DNA from: Acidihalobacter ferrooxydans | GTDB taxonomy: Bacteria > Pseudomonadota > Gammaproteobacteria > DSM-5130 > Acidihalobacteraceae | Assembly: GCF_001975725.1 (NCBI RefSeq) | Contig: NZ_CP019434.1 | Span: forward strand, 1,203,041-1,267,040 | Direction: 5' to 3' | Length of the DNA: 64,000 nucleotides | Shown here: in pieces, positions 16,715 through 25,673 of the stretch | Layout: each line of letters begins with the position of its first letter | Position numbering within the stretch: the first letter of the stretch is position 1 | The notes under the pieces: model-generated | What the model was told of the DNA's origin: nothing | The model's database searches: none | What the model saw: only the letters and a program-made list of their open reading frames with translations | Translations under genes and position numbers: made by a program

Positions 16715-17385
16715 ATTCGTATCGTCTACTGGTTTTCGATTGGGACGGTACGCTGATGGATTCCGAGGCGCGCATCGTCGCCTGCATGCGCAGCGCCGCC
16801 GCTGCGGTGGGCGCTGCCCCGCCGAGCACGGAAGCGGCACGCAGGATCATCGGACTCGGCATGCGTGAGGCGATTCTGGCGCTCTATCCGGCGGCGGACG
16901 ATGACTTTATCGAGCGCTTCGTGCGGGCGTACCGTGACCGCTTTCTGGGCGCGGATGCGACGCCACAGGTGCTGTTCGAGGGTGTGCCCGACATGCTGGC
17001 GGCGCTGGAAGAGGCCGGTTATCTGCTGGCCGTGGCGACCGGCAAGAGCCGCGCGGGTCTGGATCGGGTGCTGCGGCAGACCGGCTTGACCGGGCGTTTT
17101 CACGCAACCCGTTGTGCGGACGAAGCGTTCTCCAAGCCGCATCCGGCGATGCTGGAGGACGTGATGGAGCGCGTCGGCGCCGCCCCCCCGGAAACCCTGA
17201 TGATCGGTGATACGACCTTCGACCTGGAGATGGCGCACAACGCCGGCGTCGAGGCTGTCGGTGTCAGCCATGGGGCGCATGAGGTTGCGGCGCTGCTGCA
17301 GTGGCGACCGCGCACGATCCTGGATCGGATCGATGCGTTGCCCGCGTGGCTACGGGATCAGGATGAGGTGCCGACGGCCGTGTGA
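16711..17385 (+). CDS. HAD-IA family phosphatase (Gph-like)
   Basis: A 224-residue HAD hydrolase. Motif I FDWDGTLMDSEA is at the N-terminus, motif II is VATGKSR, motif III Lys is in FSKPHPAML, and motif IV is IGDTTFDLEMA. The helical cap after motif I is that of phosphoglycolate-phosphatase-like enzymes. The E. coli gene in this place is a Gph-like phosphatase as well. The start overlaps rluC (ATGA), and the 3' end overlaps the convergent maf gene by 28 bp. The substrate is not predictable. Confidence 0.9.
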   Translation: MNSYRLLVFDWDGTLMDSEARIVACMRSAAAAVGAAPPSTEAARRIIGLGMREAILALYPAADDDFIERFVRAYRDRFLGADATPQVLFEGVPDMLAALEEAGYLLAVATGKSRAGLDRVLRQTGLTGRFHATRCADEAFSKPHPAMLEDVMERVGAAPPETLMIGDTTFDLEMAHNAGVEAVGVSHGAHEVAALLQWRPRTILDRIDALPAWLRDQDEVPTAV

Positions 17386-17975
17386 AGCGTTGCTGGCGGC
17401 GGCACCGCGACGCCGACGGCGCGCAGCATCGTGCTCAGGCGAATCAGTGGGAGGCCGATCAGCGCGCTGGGGTCGTCGCCGCGCATGTGTTCGAGCAGGC
17501 TGGCGCCGAGGCCTTCGGATTTGACGCTGCCGGCGCAGTCATACGGGCGTTCGAGTGCCAGGTAGGTTTCGATTTCGGCGTCGTCGAGTGTGCGAAAGCG
17601 CACGTCGTAACTGACCACGTCGAGCTGGTGCGCCCCGCTTGCGCTGTCAAGGAGGCAGAGCCCGGTGTGGACGTACATCGACCGACCGGAAGCCGCCCGC
17701 AGCTGCGCCACGGCGGCAGCGTGATTACCGGGTTTGCCGATGATGCGTGCGTCGAGCACGGCGCATTGATCGGAGCCGATGATCAATGCGTCGGGATGCG
17801 CGGCGCCGAGCGCCTGTGCTTTGGCCAGGGACAGGCGGCGCACCATGGCCTGCGGCGATTCGCCGCGAACGGCGGTTTCGTCGATCTCCGGGGCTGCGCT
17901 GCAAAACGGCAGATGCAGACGCTGCAGCAGTTCGCGCCGATAGGGTGAAGACGACGCCAGCACCAGTTCGCGCAT
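17358..17975 (-). CDS. yceF: Maf/YceF nucleoside triphosphate pyrophosphatase
   Basis: A 205-residue Maf protein: LVLASSSPYRRELLQRL at the N-terminus, IDETAVRGE, IIGSDQCAVLD and IGKPG. The YceF subtype hydrolyses m7GTP and related modified nucleotides. The neighbourhood (rluC, yceD, rpmF, plsX) favours YceF over the dTTP/UTP-type YhdE. The start abuts the stop of the carboxylase gene (17975 shared), so it is probably the last gene of that minus-strand transcript. The tail converges with the HAD gene. Confidence 0.9.
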   Translation of the reverse strand: MRELVLASSSPYRRELLQRLHLPFCSAAPEIDETAVRGESPQAMVRRLSLAKAQALGAAHPDALIIGSDQCAVLDARIIGKPGNHAAAVAQLRAASGRSMYVHTGLCLLDSASGAHQLDVVSYDVRFRTLDDAEIETYLALERPYDCAGSVKSEGLGASLLEHMRGDDPSALIGLPLIRLSTMLRAVGVAVPPPATLHTAVGTSS

Positions 17976-19795
17976 CAGGCGATCTCGACCAGCGTTTCGT
18001 CAGGGTTTACCGCGTCGCCCTTGCTGACATAGATTTCCTCGATCGTGCCACCCACTGCGGCTTGAATTTCGGTTTCCATTTTCATCGCTTCGATGATCAC
18101 GATGGGATCGCCGGCCTTGACGGGCATGCCTTTTTCGACCAGCACCTCGGTCACGGTGCCGGGCATGGTGGTGGTGACCTGGCCGGGGCGCGTGGCGCGC
18201 GGACGCTTGCTGCCGGTGGCTGCTTTGCGCCGCGGGGCGGCGGTGTCGCCACCGGCTTCGGTCTCGTCGAGGATTTCCAGCATGATTTCCTCTGGGATGC
18301 CGTCGACGGTGACGTAGAACGGACGGATGTCGTCGCGTCGATGACCGCTGCCGGTGACCTTGATGTGGTAGGTCTCGCCATGCAGCGTGGCATTGAACTC
18401 GATGGGCGCGTGGTCTTGCGCGCTGGTCGAGTGGGGCGGTTCCAGCGGTTCCGGCACGAGGCGGCCCGCGGCTCTGGCCTTGAGAAATTCGCCACCGATT
18501 TCGGGGAACATGGCAAAGCTGAGCACGTCTTCTTCGGTCTTGGCCAGGTCGCCGGCCTGTTTGCGCAGGCTGTCCATTTCCGGCGCCAGCAGGTCAGCCG
18601 GGCGTACGTCGATGGCCTCCTGGTCGCCGATGGCCTTGCGCTGTACCACCGGGTTGATCCGCCCGGGTGGCTGGCCGTAGCGGCCTTGCAGGTAGAGTTT
18701 CACCTCGTTGGTGATGGTCTGGTAGCGCTTGCCGGTGATGACGTTGAGCACGGCCTGGGTGCCGACAATCTGCGAGGATGGCGTGACCAGCGGCGGATAG
18801 CCGAGGTCTTCGCGCACGCGGGGTATTTCCTCGAACACCTCGGCGAGCCGATCAAGGGCGCCTTGTTCGCGCAGTTGGTTGATCATGTTGGAAATCATTC
18901 CGCCGGGTACTTGATTGCTCTGCACGCGGGTGTCCATGCCGGTGAATTCGCTTTCGAACTGATGATATTTCTTGCGTACTTCGCGAAAGTAGGCGCCGAT
19001 GTCCTGCGCGAGTTCGAGGTCGAGCCCGGTGTCGTAGGGTGTGTCACGCAGGGCGGCGATCATCGCTTCGGTGGGTGCCTGGCTGGCGCCGCCGGCGAAG
19101 GCGGAGATCGCGGTGTCGATGTGTCGGCAGCCGTTTTCGATGGCCTTGAGAAGACACATTTCGGCTTGCCCAGAGGTGGCGTGGGTGTGCAGGTGCAGCG
19201 GCAGGTCGACCGCCTGGCTGAGGGCGGCGAACAGTTCGCCGGCGACCATCGGCGTAAGCAGACCGGCCATGTCTTTGACCACGATGCTGTCGCAGCCCAT
19301 GGCTTGCAGCGCCTCGGCATCGCGCAGAAACTGCTCCGTGGTGTGCAGCGGGCTGACGGTGTAGCTGATCGCGCCCTGGGCATGTTTGCCGGCGTCCTTG
19401 ACCGCGTCGATGGATGTGCGCAGGTTGCGCATGTCGTTGAGCGCGTCGAAGATGCGGAATACGTCCATGCCGTTGGCGGCGGCGCGGGCGACAAAGGCGC
19501 GCACCACATCGTCGGAGTAGTGCCGGTAACCGAGCAGGTTCTGCCCGCGCAGGAGCATCTGCAGCCGGGTATTGGGCAGCGCTTCACGTAATTGGCGCAG
19601 GCGCTCCCAGGGGTCTTCCTTGAGGAAGCGCAGACAGGCGTCGAAGGTGGCGCCGCCCCAGACCTCCAGCGACCAGTAGCCCATGCGGTCGAGGCGCGCG
19701 CAGGCGGGGAGCATGTCTTCGGTGCGCATGCGCGTGGCAATCAGGCATTGGTGTGCGTCGCGCAGGATGGTGTCGGTGATTTGGACCTGGGACAT
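17975..19795 (-). CDS. oadA: Biotin-dependent carboxyltransferase subunit (OadA / PycB)
   Basis: A 606-residue protein with an N-terminal TIM-barrel carboxyltransferase domain (VQITDTILRDAHQCLIATRM; metal-binding HLHTHATSGQ), a conserved PYC/OADA domain, and a C-terminal biotinyl domain where Lys in EAMKMETEI carries biotin. Such subunits act as the alpha chain of oxaloacetate decarboxylase or as the B subunit of pyruvate carboxylase. No OadB or OadG membrane subunit is present, and a biotin carboxylase gene lies 135 bp upstream, so pyruvate carboxylase (anaplerotic oxaloacetate synthesis) is the better reading. AGGA precedes the ATG. Confidence 0.88.
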   Translation of the reverse strand: MSQVQITDTILRDAHQCLIATRMRTEDMLPACARLDRMGYWSLEVWGGATFDACLRFLKEDPWERLRQLREALPNTRLQMLLRGQNLLGYRHYSDDVVRAFVARAAANGMDVFRIFDALNDMRNLRTSIDAVKDAGKHAQGAISYTVSPLHTTEQFLRDAEALQAMGCDSIVVKDMAGLLTPMVAGELFAALSQAVDLPLHLHTHATSGQAEMCLLKAIENGCRHIDTAISAFAGGASQAPTEAMIAALRDTPYDTGLDLELAQDIGAYFREVRKKYHQFESEFTGMDTRVQSNQVPGGMISNMINQLREQGALDRLAEVFEEIPRVREDLGYPPLVTPSSQIVGTQAVLNVITGKRYQTITNEVKLYLQGRYGQPPGRINPVVQRKAIGDQEAIDVRPADLLAPEMDSLRKQAGDLAKTEEDVLSFAMFPEIGGEFLKARAAGRLVPEPLEPPHSTSAQDHAPIEFNATLHGETYHIKVTGSGHRRDDIRPFYVTVDGIPEEIMLEILDETEAGGDTAAPRRKAATGSKRPRATRPGQVTTTMPGTVTEVLVEKGMPVKAGDPIVIIEAMKMETEIQAAVGGTIEEIYVSKGDAVNPDETLVEIA

Positions 19796-19930
19796 GGTTT
19801 TTTCCTAAGGGATGACTCGGGGTATGGTGACGCGAAAGACACTATAAAACGCATTGGCCACGGTGCGTGGTGCATGTGCCTGAATCTGAACCAATAAACG
19901 GATGTCTTTCACGCATGTCTGCGGCGCTCC

Positions 19931-21349
19931 TTACAGGCCGCGATGCGCGGCGATGACGGCGGCAATCACGGTGGCGAGTTCGGACGAAGAGCGCGTGACC
20001 GGGTAGTCGGTCAATTCCGGGTGCGCTTCGACGAAGCCGGTGTCGAAGTCGGCGGCAAGGAATTGCGGCGTCTGCAAAATCTGCTGGTGATAGGGGATCG
20101 TGGTCTTTACGCCATAAACACCGATGTCCTGCAGTGCGCGCTGGCCACGACGGACCAGCGCGTCCCAGTCCAGCGCCCAGACGACCAGTTTGGCCAGCAT
20201 GGAGTCGTAGTGCGGCGGAATGGTATAGCCGGTGTAGATCGCGGCATCGGTACGCACGCCGGGGCCGCCGGCGGCGAAATAACGGGTGATACGACCAAAG
20301 CTCGGCAGGAAATCGTTTTGCGGGTCCTCGGCGTTGATGCGAAATTCCATGGCGTAGCCGCGGCGCGTGATGTCCTGCTGGGCGAAGGCCAGCGGTGCAC
20401 CGCTGGCGATGTGAATCTGTTGTTGCACAAGGTCGATGCCGGTGATCATTTCGGTGACCGGATGTTCGACTTGCAGGCGGGTGTTCATTTCCATGAAGTA
20501 GAATTCACCGCTGTTATCGAGCAGGAATTCGACCGTGCCGGCGTTGGTATAGTCGACAGCCTGGGCGGCGCGCACCGCAAGTGTGCCGATGTGGGCCCGT
20601 TGGGCTTCGTCGAGTTGCGGCGAGGGGGCGATTTCGAGCAGTTTCTGGTGCCGGCGCTGAATCGAGCAGTCGCGTTCGAATAGATGTACGACATTACCGT
20701 GGTTGTCGCCGAGTATCTGCACCTCGATGTGGCGCGGATTGACCACGGCTTTTTCCATGAAAATTTCCGCTGAGCCGAAGGCCTTGGTCGCTTCGGAAAG
20801 CACGCGCGTGTAATTGCGGCGCAGGTCTGCGGGGGTGTCGCAGCGTCGGATGCCGCGCCCGCCGCCGCCGGTGGTGGCTTTAAGCATGACCGGGTAGCCG
20901 ATTTGTGTGGCCAGTTCCAGCGCTTCCTCGACGCTGTTCAGGTTGCCTTCGCTGCCGGGCACGACAGGCACTCCAGCGGCGATCATCGCGGCGCGCGCGG
21001 CGAGTTTGTCGCCCATGCGCTCGATCACTTCAGCGCGCGGGCCGATGAAGCGGATGCCGGCGCGTTCGCAGCGTCGCGCCAGATCAGGGTTTTCGGACAA
21101 AAAGCCGTAGCCGGGATGAACCGCGTCGCAGCCGGAAGCGCGCGCGATATTCACCATGCGATGCACACTCAGATACCCGGCCTGGCTATCAGGGCCGAGG
21201 TAATACGCTTCGTCCGCCTTCTTGACGTGCAGGCCGTGGCGGTCTGCATCCGTGTGTACGGCGACCGAAACGATGCCCAGTTCGGCGCAGGCGCGGATAA
21301 TCCGCACCGCGATCTCGCCGCGGTTGGCGATGAGGATTTTCCTGATCAT
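19931..21349 (-). CDS. Biotin carboxylase subunit (AccC / PycA)
   Basis: A 472-residue ATP-grasp enzyme: IRKILIANRGEIAVRIIRA at the start, HPGYGFLSENPDLA, KATTGGGGRGIR as the glycine-rich loop, FLEMNTRLQVEHPVTE-type catalytic strand (here FYFMEMNTRLQVEHPV), and MEFRINAEDP. It carboxylates biotin on the partner subunit. The pairing with the downstream OadA-like gene suggests PycA rather than the fatty acid AccC, which is normally next to accB. The ATG at 21349 is chosen because it gives the family start. Confidence 0.88.
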   Translation of the reverse strand: MIRKILIANRGEIAVRIIRACAELGIVSVAVHTDADRHGLHVKKADEAYYLGPDSQAGYLSVHRMVNIARASGCDAVHPGYGFLSENPDLARRCERAGIRFIGPRAEVIERMGDKLAARAAMIAAGVPVVPGSEGNLNSVEEALELATQIGYPVMLKATTGGGGRGIRRCDTPADLRRNYTRVLSEATKAFGSAEIFMEKAVVNPRHIEVQILGDNHGNVVHLFERDCSIQRRHQKLLEIAPSPQLDEAQRAHIGTLAVRAAQAVDYTNAGTVEFLLDNSGEFYFMEMNTRLQVEHPVTEMITGIDLVQQQIHIASGAPLAFAQQDITRRGYAMEFRINAEDPQNDFLPSFGRITRYFAAGGPGVRTDAAIYTGYTIPPHYDSMLAKLVVWALDWDALVRRGQRALQDIGVYGVKTTIPYHQQILQTPQFLAADFDTGFVEAHPELTDYPVTRSSSELATVIAAVIAAHRGL

Positions 21350-21401
21350 GCCCGGCCTTGGTTGTGTGATGGGGTGGTCATTACAGCGGCGGTATCCTGC
21401 C

Positions 21402-21455
21402 GGGAGTCTGTCGAATCCAGGAAGAATAGGCTGAGGTGTTGGGAGAACCAACGCA
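21402..21455 (+). repeat. Degenerate half of repeat family B
   Basis: GGGAGTCTGTCGAATCCAGG, then AAGAATAGGCTGAGGTGTTG, aligns to the left end of the family B copies with several mismatches. No matching right end is visible. It looks like a decayed or truncated copy upstream of the carboxylase gene. Confidence 0.4.
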
Positions 21456-21653
21456 TTTTCAGTCCGCCACGCGTGCTTGCCTGAGAATCGATTTGCTCCT
21501 GGTCCGCGCGCTCACTGCCCATTCCAGAGTTTCAAGCATGGCGTCGGCGCACGCAAAACGGCCCAAGCGTAGCTTGGAGCACCCATCAGGGCAACTACCC
21601 AGTGCCTGCGCAGTGTCGTTGTTTCGAGCGATTCGCTGAATGTCACAGTAATT

Positions 21654-21683
21654 TTGACAGCGCTTCATGCAGACACGTAAAAT
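21654..21683 (+). promoter_or_regulatory. Sigma-70 promoter of yceD-rpmF-plsX-fabH
   Basis: TTGACA (21654-21659) and TAAAAT (21678-21683) are separated by 18 bp. The start point would be near 21690, only a few bases before the yceD ATG, which has no Shine-Dalgarno sequence. This suggests a nearly leaderless message. Confidence 0.7.
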
Positions 21684-21692
21684 TGCCTGCTT

Positions 21693-22211
21693 ATGTCCGC
21701 TGCTCTGCCATTGCGTCTCGATCCGTTGAAGGCGGCCGATCAGGGACGGTCCTATCATGCGACGATCCCGCTGGTCGGGCTGGGACGCCTGGTGGATGCC
21801 TTGGCTGCGAACGGTGGCGATGTCGAGTGCGATTTCGCTTTCTATCGCGATACCGACGGTCGGCGCAAGCTCAAGCTGAGTTATCGGTCTGACTTGGTAT
21901 TGCGTTGCGAACGCTGTCTCGGGCCGCTGGATTACCGTGTCGAAGGTGAAAATGTGCTGCGCCTGGTGGATGCAGCCATGGAAGTGGCGGACGAGGACGA
22001 GGATGTGTTGCAAGTGGGCGACGACGGGATCCGCTTGCACGACGTGATCGAAGACGAATTGCTGTTGGCCCTGCCGCTGATCCCGCGCCATACTATTACT
22101 GATGACTGTGCGCCCGAAGCGCTGCGGTGGTTGAAGGAAACCGACGCGGATGCCGCGATTGAAACGCAAACGGCGAACCCGTTTGATATCCTGAAAAAAC
22201 TGAAACACTAG
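21693..22211 (+). CDS. yceD: YceD/DUF177 family protein (23S rRNA accumulation)
   Basis: A 172-residue DUF177 protein, encoded immediately before rpmF as in most proteobacteria and implicated in 23S rRNA accumulation. The conserved [10 protein letters not shown] (CxxC) and the later Cys in [11 protein letters not shown] are present. An acidic stretch ([16 protein letters not shown]) lies between them. The ATG at 21693 is the only reasonable start before the conserved region. It heads the rpmF-plsX-fabH operon. Confidence 0.9.
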   Translation: MSAALPLRLDPLKAADQGRSYHATIPLVGLGRLVDALAANGGDVECDFAFYRDTDGRRKLKLSYRSDLVLRCERCLGPLDYRVEGENVLRLVDAAMEVADEDEDVLQVGDDGIRLHDVIEDELLLALPLIPRHTITDDCAPEALRWLKETDADAAIETQTANPFDILKKLKH

Positions 22212-22230
22212 AAGTATCGGAGAGTATAAA

Positions 22231-22419
22231 ATGGCTGTTCAACAAGTCCGCAAGTCCCGTTCGCGTCGCGATATGCGCCGCTCGCACGATGCGCTCAAGG
22301 CTCCGACGCTGTCGGTCGACCCGACCAGTGGAGAAACCCATCTGCGTCACCACATCACGCCCGACGGGTTTTATCGCGGTCGCCAGGTCGTCAAGCCCAA
22401 AGCCGTTGCCGAGGAATAA
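22231..22419 (+). CDS. rpmF: Ribosomal protein bL32
   Basis: A 62-residue basic protein, starting [20 protein letters not shown]. It is the zinc-free form of bL32: no CxxC pairs are present, as in enteric bacteria. A CGGAGAG ribosome-binding site precedes the ATG. Location between yceD and plsX is standard. Confidence 0.97.
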   Translation: MAVQQVRKSRSRRDMRRSHDALKAPTLSVDPTSGETHLRHHITPDGFYRGRQVVKPKAVAEE

Positions 22420-22476
22420 GTTGGGTCATGCCTCGGCGCGGCGCGCGCTGCGGTATTGCCCGGCCGGAGTCTGGTC

Positions 22477-23496
22477 ATGATTAAGATCGCATTGGATGCG
22501 ATGGGTGGCGACTTCGGCGTTCCGGTGACCGTGCCTGCCGCGGTCGAGGCGGTGCGCGTCAACGGGGGGCTTGAGCTGATTCTGGTCGGTGACGAGACGC
22601 AGGTGCAGACAGAATTGAAACGCCTTGGCGCGGCCAACGAGGCGCGTTTGAGCGTGCGTCATACGACGCAGACCGTTGGTATGGATGAGGCGCCGGCGCA
22701 GGCATTGCGCATGAAGAAAGATTCGTCCATGCGCGTCTGCGTGAATATGGTCAAAAGCGGTGAAGCCAATGCCTGCGTCAGTGCGGGCAATACGGGCGCG
22801 CTCATGGCAACAGCTAAGTACGTCCTCAAGACGCTGCCCGGAATAGATCGGCCTGCGATCTGCGCGCGCATCCCGGCCGTCAAGGGCCACACCTACATGC
22901 TCGACCTGGGGGCTAACCTGGACTGCTCGGCAGAACAGTTGCTCCAATTCGCGGTCATGGGTTCCGTGCTGGTGGCGGCGACAGAGCACAAGCCGCAGCC
23001 CAAAGTCGGCGTGCTCAATGTCGGGCAGGAAGACATCAAGGGCAACGACCAGGTTAAGGGCGCTGCCAAGCTGCTCGATGGCAGTGGCCTGAACTATATC
23101 GGCTTCGTTGAAGGCAACGACGTGTTTCTCAGCGATGTCGATGTCGTTGTCTGCGACGGGTTCGCGGGTAACGTGGCACTCAAAACCATGGAGGGTGCGT
23201 CGAAGACGATCGCGCATTTCCTGCGTGAGGAGTTTTCACGGAATTGGATGACCAGTATTTCCGCCGCTTTCGCCATGCCGGTGCTCAAGGCGTTGCGTCA
23301 GCGCATTGATCCGCGCAAATACAACGGTGCGAGTTTCCTGGGTCTGACCGGCATCGTGGTCAAGAGCCACGGTTCCTCGGATGCCGTCGCCTTGCGCAAC
23401 GCGATAGAGGTCGCCCGGCTGGAGGTCGAAGAGGACATCCCGCGGCGCATCGACTCTCAACTCGAAGCCTCGCTGTCGGCGCGGCGCACGGCATGA
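22477..23496 (+). CDS. plsX: Phosphate acyltransferase PlsX
   Basis: A 339-residue enzyme that makes acyl-phosphate from acyl-ACP for phospholipid synthesis. Landmarks are [16 protein letters not shown] at the start, [22 protein letters not shown], and [19 protein letters not shown] chose the ATG at 22477 to match the family N-terminus. It overlaps fabH by 4 bp (ATGA). Confidence 0.96.
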   Translation: MIKIALDAMGGDFGVPVTVPAAVEAVRVNGGLELILVGDETQVQTELKRLGAANEARLSVRHTTQTVGMDEAPAQALRMKKDSSMRVCVNMVKSGEANACVSAGNTGALMATAKYVLKTLPGIDRPAICARIPAVKGHTYMLDLGANLDCSAEQLLQFAVMGSVLVAATEHKPQPKVGVLNVGQEDIKGNDQVKGAAKLLDGSGLNYIGFVEGNDVFLSDVDVVVCDGFAGNVALKTMEGASKTIAHFLREEFSRNWMTSISAAFAMPVLKALRQRIDPRKYNGASFLGLTGIVVKSHGSSDAVALRNAIEVARLEVEEDIPRRIDSQLEASLSARRTA

Positions 23497-24464
23497 CGGT
23501 GTATTCGCGCATCGCCGGTACCGGCAGCCACCTGCCGGAAAAGGTCCTGACGAACCAGGATATCGCGCGCATGGTCGAGACGAGCGACGAGTGGATTACC
23601 GAGCGTACCGGAATCAAGAAACGCCATATCGTCGCCGAGGGCGAAACCACCTGCGATCTGGCCGAGGCCGCAGCGCGACGTGCGCTTGAGATGGCCGGTC
23701 GCAGCGCTAAGGATATCGACCTGATCGTGGTGGCCACGACCACGCCGGATCGTATTTTTCCGGGTACTGCGTGTCTGCTTCAGGCGCGTCTTGGCGCTCA
23801 GGGTTGCCCGGCATTCGACGTGCAGGCGGTTTGCACGGGGTTTATCTATGCGCTTGGCGTGGCGGATAAGTTCATCCGCAGCGGTTCAACGCGCTGTGCG
23901 CTGGTGATTGGTGCCGAAGCCATGTCGCGCATCATTGATTGGACGGACCGCGGCACCTGTGTGTTGTTTGGCGACGGGGCCGGTGCGGTCATTCTCGAGG
24001 CTAGCGAGGAGCCGGGCGTTCTGTCCACGCATTTGCATGCTGACGGTCGGTACGAAAAACTGCTGCACGTACCCTACGGTGTGTCGGATGGGCTCGACAA
24101 GGTCGAGGCCGGTCAGGCCAAGGTGCGCATGCGCGGCAACGAGGTGTTTCGCATTGCCGTCAATACCCTGGGGCGTATCGTCGACGAAACTCTCTTGGCC
24201 AATGGAATGCAGAAATCCGATGTGGACTGGTTGGTGCCGCATCAGGCCAATATCCGCATCATTCAGGCCACGGCACGCAAACTCGGGCTGAGCATGGATC
24301 GCGTGGTCGTGACCGTCGACCAGCATGGCAACACCTCGGCCGCCTCTGTGCCGCTGGCACTCGACGTGGCGGTGCGCGACGGCCGCATACAGCGCGGCGA
24401 GACTGTGCTGATGGAAGCGTTCGGAGGCGGTTTCACCTGGGGTTCGGCTATTCTGCGGTTCTGA
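23493..24464 (+). CDS. fabH: Beta-ketoacyl-ACP synthase III
   Basis: A 323-residue thiolase-fold enzyme that starts fatty acid synthesis by condensing acetyl-CoA with malonyl-ACP. The catalytic triad is visible: Cys in [12 protein letters not shown], His in [11 protein letters not shown], and Asn in [13 protein letters not shown]. The start overlaps plsX. The usual next genes fabD-fabG-acpP are missing; a CYTH gene follows instead. Confidence 0.96.
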   Translation: MTVYSRIAGTGSHLPEKVLTNQDIARMVETSDEWITERTGIKKRHIVAEGETTCDLAEAAARRALEMAGRSAKDIDLIVVATTTPDRIFPGTACLLQARLGAQGCPAFDVQAVCTGFIYALGVADKFIRSGSTRCALVIGAEAMSRIIDWTDRGTCVLFGDGAGAVILEASEEPGVLSTHLHADGRYEKLLHVPYGVSDGLDKVEAGQAKVRMRGNEVFRIAVNTLGRIVDETLLANGMQKSDVDWLVPHQANIRIIQATARKLGLSMDRVVVTVDQHGNTSAASVPLALDVAVRDGRIQRGETVLMEAFGGGFTWGSAILRF

Positions 24465-24507
24465 TGGCTGTCGCAGGTTCTATTCATCGATCGCGAACGG
24501 GTGACGT

Positions 24508-24990
24508 ATGGCGAGCGAGATCGAGCGTAAATTTCTGATTAAGTCGGACGCCTGGACGGCGGCTGTTTCCCATAGCGTGCGCTACCGTCAAGGGTATTTA
24601 GGGCAGGTCGAGTCGAGTTCAGTGCGCGTGCGTGTCTCTGATACGGATGCTTATCTGAACATCAAGAGCGCCAGCCTGGGCATCGAACGGTTGGAATATG
24701 AATATACCATTCCGCTCGCCGATGCCCATGAAATGCTCGATCAGCTTTGTCGCCGGCCGTTGATCGAAAAAACCCGTCATTGGGTCGAGCATGCCGGACA
24801 TCGCTGGGAGATCGACGTGTTCGAAGGTGACAATGCCGGGTTGGTGGTTGCCGAAATCGAACTCGAATCGCCCGATGAAACATTTGAGCGGCCGGTTTGG
24901 CTGGGGGCGGAAGTATCGCACGAGCCGCGTTACTACAATGTCTGTCTCGTCGACCGTCCTTACAGCGTATGGAGCGAGGCGGAACGATGA
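24508..24990 (+). CDS. CYTH domain protein (inorganic triphosphatase/adenylate cyclase-like)
   Basis: A 160-residue CYTH protein. It begins with the ExExK signature (MASEIERKFLI) and continues with RYRQGYLG and VRVRVSDTDAYLNIK, which form strands of the triphosphate tunnel. Small bacterial CYTH proteins of this type act as inorganic triphosphatases or thiamine-triphosphatases; a cyclase activity is possible but less likely. The last 4 bp overlap the start of the uracil-DNA glycosylase gene. Confidence 0.9.
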   Translation: MASEIERKFLIKSDAWTAAVSHSVRYRQGYLGQVESSSVRVRVSDTDAYLNIKSASLGIERLEYEYTIPLADAHEMLDQLCRRPLIEKTRHWVEHAGHRWEIDVFEGDNAGLVVAEIELESPDETFERPVWLGAEVSHEPRYYNVCLVDRPYSVWSEAER

Positions 24991-25652
24991 GCGCGCAAGT
25001 TGCATTCGATCCTCGCTGCCGCCGCTGTCCGCGGCTGAGCGGATTTCTCGATCATGTCAAAGCGAAGTATCCCGCGTACCATTGCGCGCCGGTCGCCGCC
25101 TTCGGTGATCCGGCGGCGCGGCTGCTGATCGTCGGCCTGGCGCCGGGCATGCATGGCGCAAACGCCACCGGTCGGCCGTTCACCGGCGATTTCGCTGGCA
25201 TTCTGCTTTATCGTACGCTGCACCGCTATGGCTTCGCTACGAAGCCCGAGGTTACCGGCCGCGATGACGGGCAGGTGCTGACCGGCTGTCGTATTACCAA
25301 TGCGGTCAAATGCCTGCCACCTGAAAATAAGCCGATTGGCGCGGAAATCAACGCCTGCAACGATTACCTCGGCGCGGAACTGGCCGCACTGCCAACAGGC
25401 GCCTTGATTCTCAGCCTTGGCGGTATCGCGCACAAGGCCACGATACGTGCCCTGGGTTTGCGCCAGGCCGACTATCCTTTCGTGCATGCCGCGCAGTACG
25501 CCCTGCCGACCGGTCAGCACCTGCTCGCCTCCTATCATTGCAGCCGCTACAACACGCAGACTGGACGCTTGACCGAGATGATGTTCGACGCCGTGATCGC
25601 GCGCGCCAGAGCGCTGCTGGATGCTCCGCCGCCGTCCTGCGTCATCTCCTGA
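24987..25652 (+). CDS. Uracil-DNA glycosylase, family 5-like (UDGb)
   Basis: A 221-residue Fe-S uracil-DNA glycosylase. The N-terminal CRRCPRL supplies two cluster cysteines. The active-site motif reads LAPGMHGANATGRPFTGDFAG, matching the family 5 pattern, with TNAVKCLPP and the C-terminal SYHCSRYNTQTGRL. These enzymes excise uracil and some other deaminated bases. The ATG at 24987 overlaps the CYTH stop. A base-excision enzyme next to uvrC groups two DNA repair genes. Confidence 0.85.
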   Translation: MSAQVAFDPRCRRCPRLSGFLDHVKAKYPAYHCAPVAAFGDPAARLLIVGLAPGMHGANATGRPFTGDFAGILLYRTLHRYGFATKPEVTGRDDGQVLTGCRITNAVKCLPPENKPIGAEINACNDYLGAELAALPTGALILSLGGIAHKATIRALGLRQADYPFVHAAQYALPTGQHLLASYHCSRYNTQTGRLTEMMFDAVIARARALLDAPPPSCVIS

Positions 25653-25673
25653 CGTGCCCGCGGGGTGTCGATC

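Noticed and set aside
17786-19591. 601-codon plus-strand open frame
   Set aside because: It lies opposite the biotin carboxyltransferase gene and arises from GC-rich codon bias; the minus-strand protein has clear domains.
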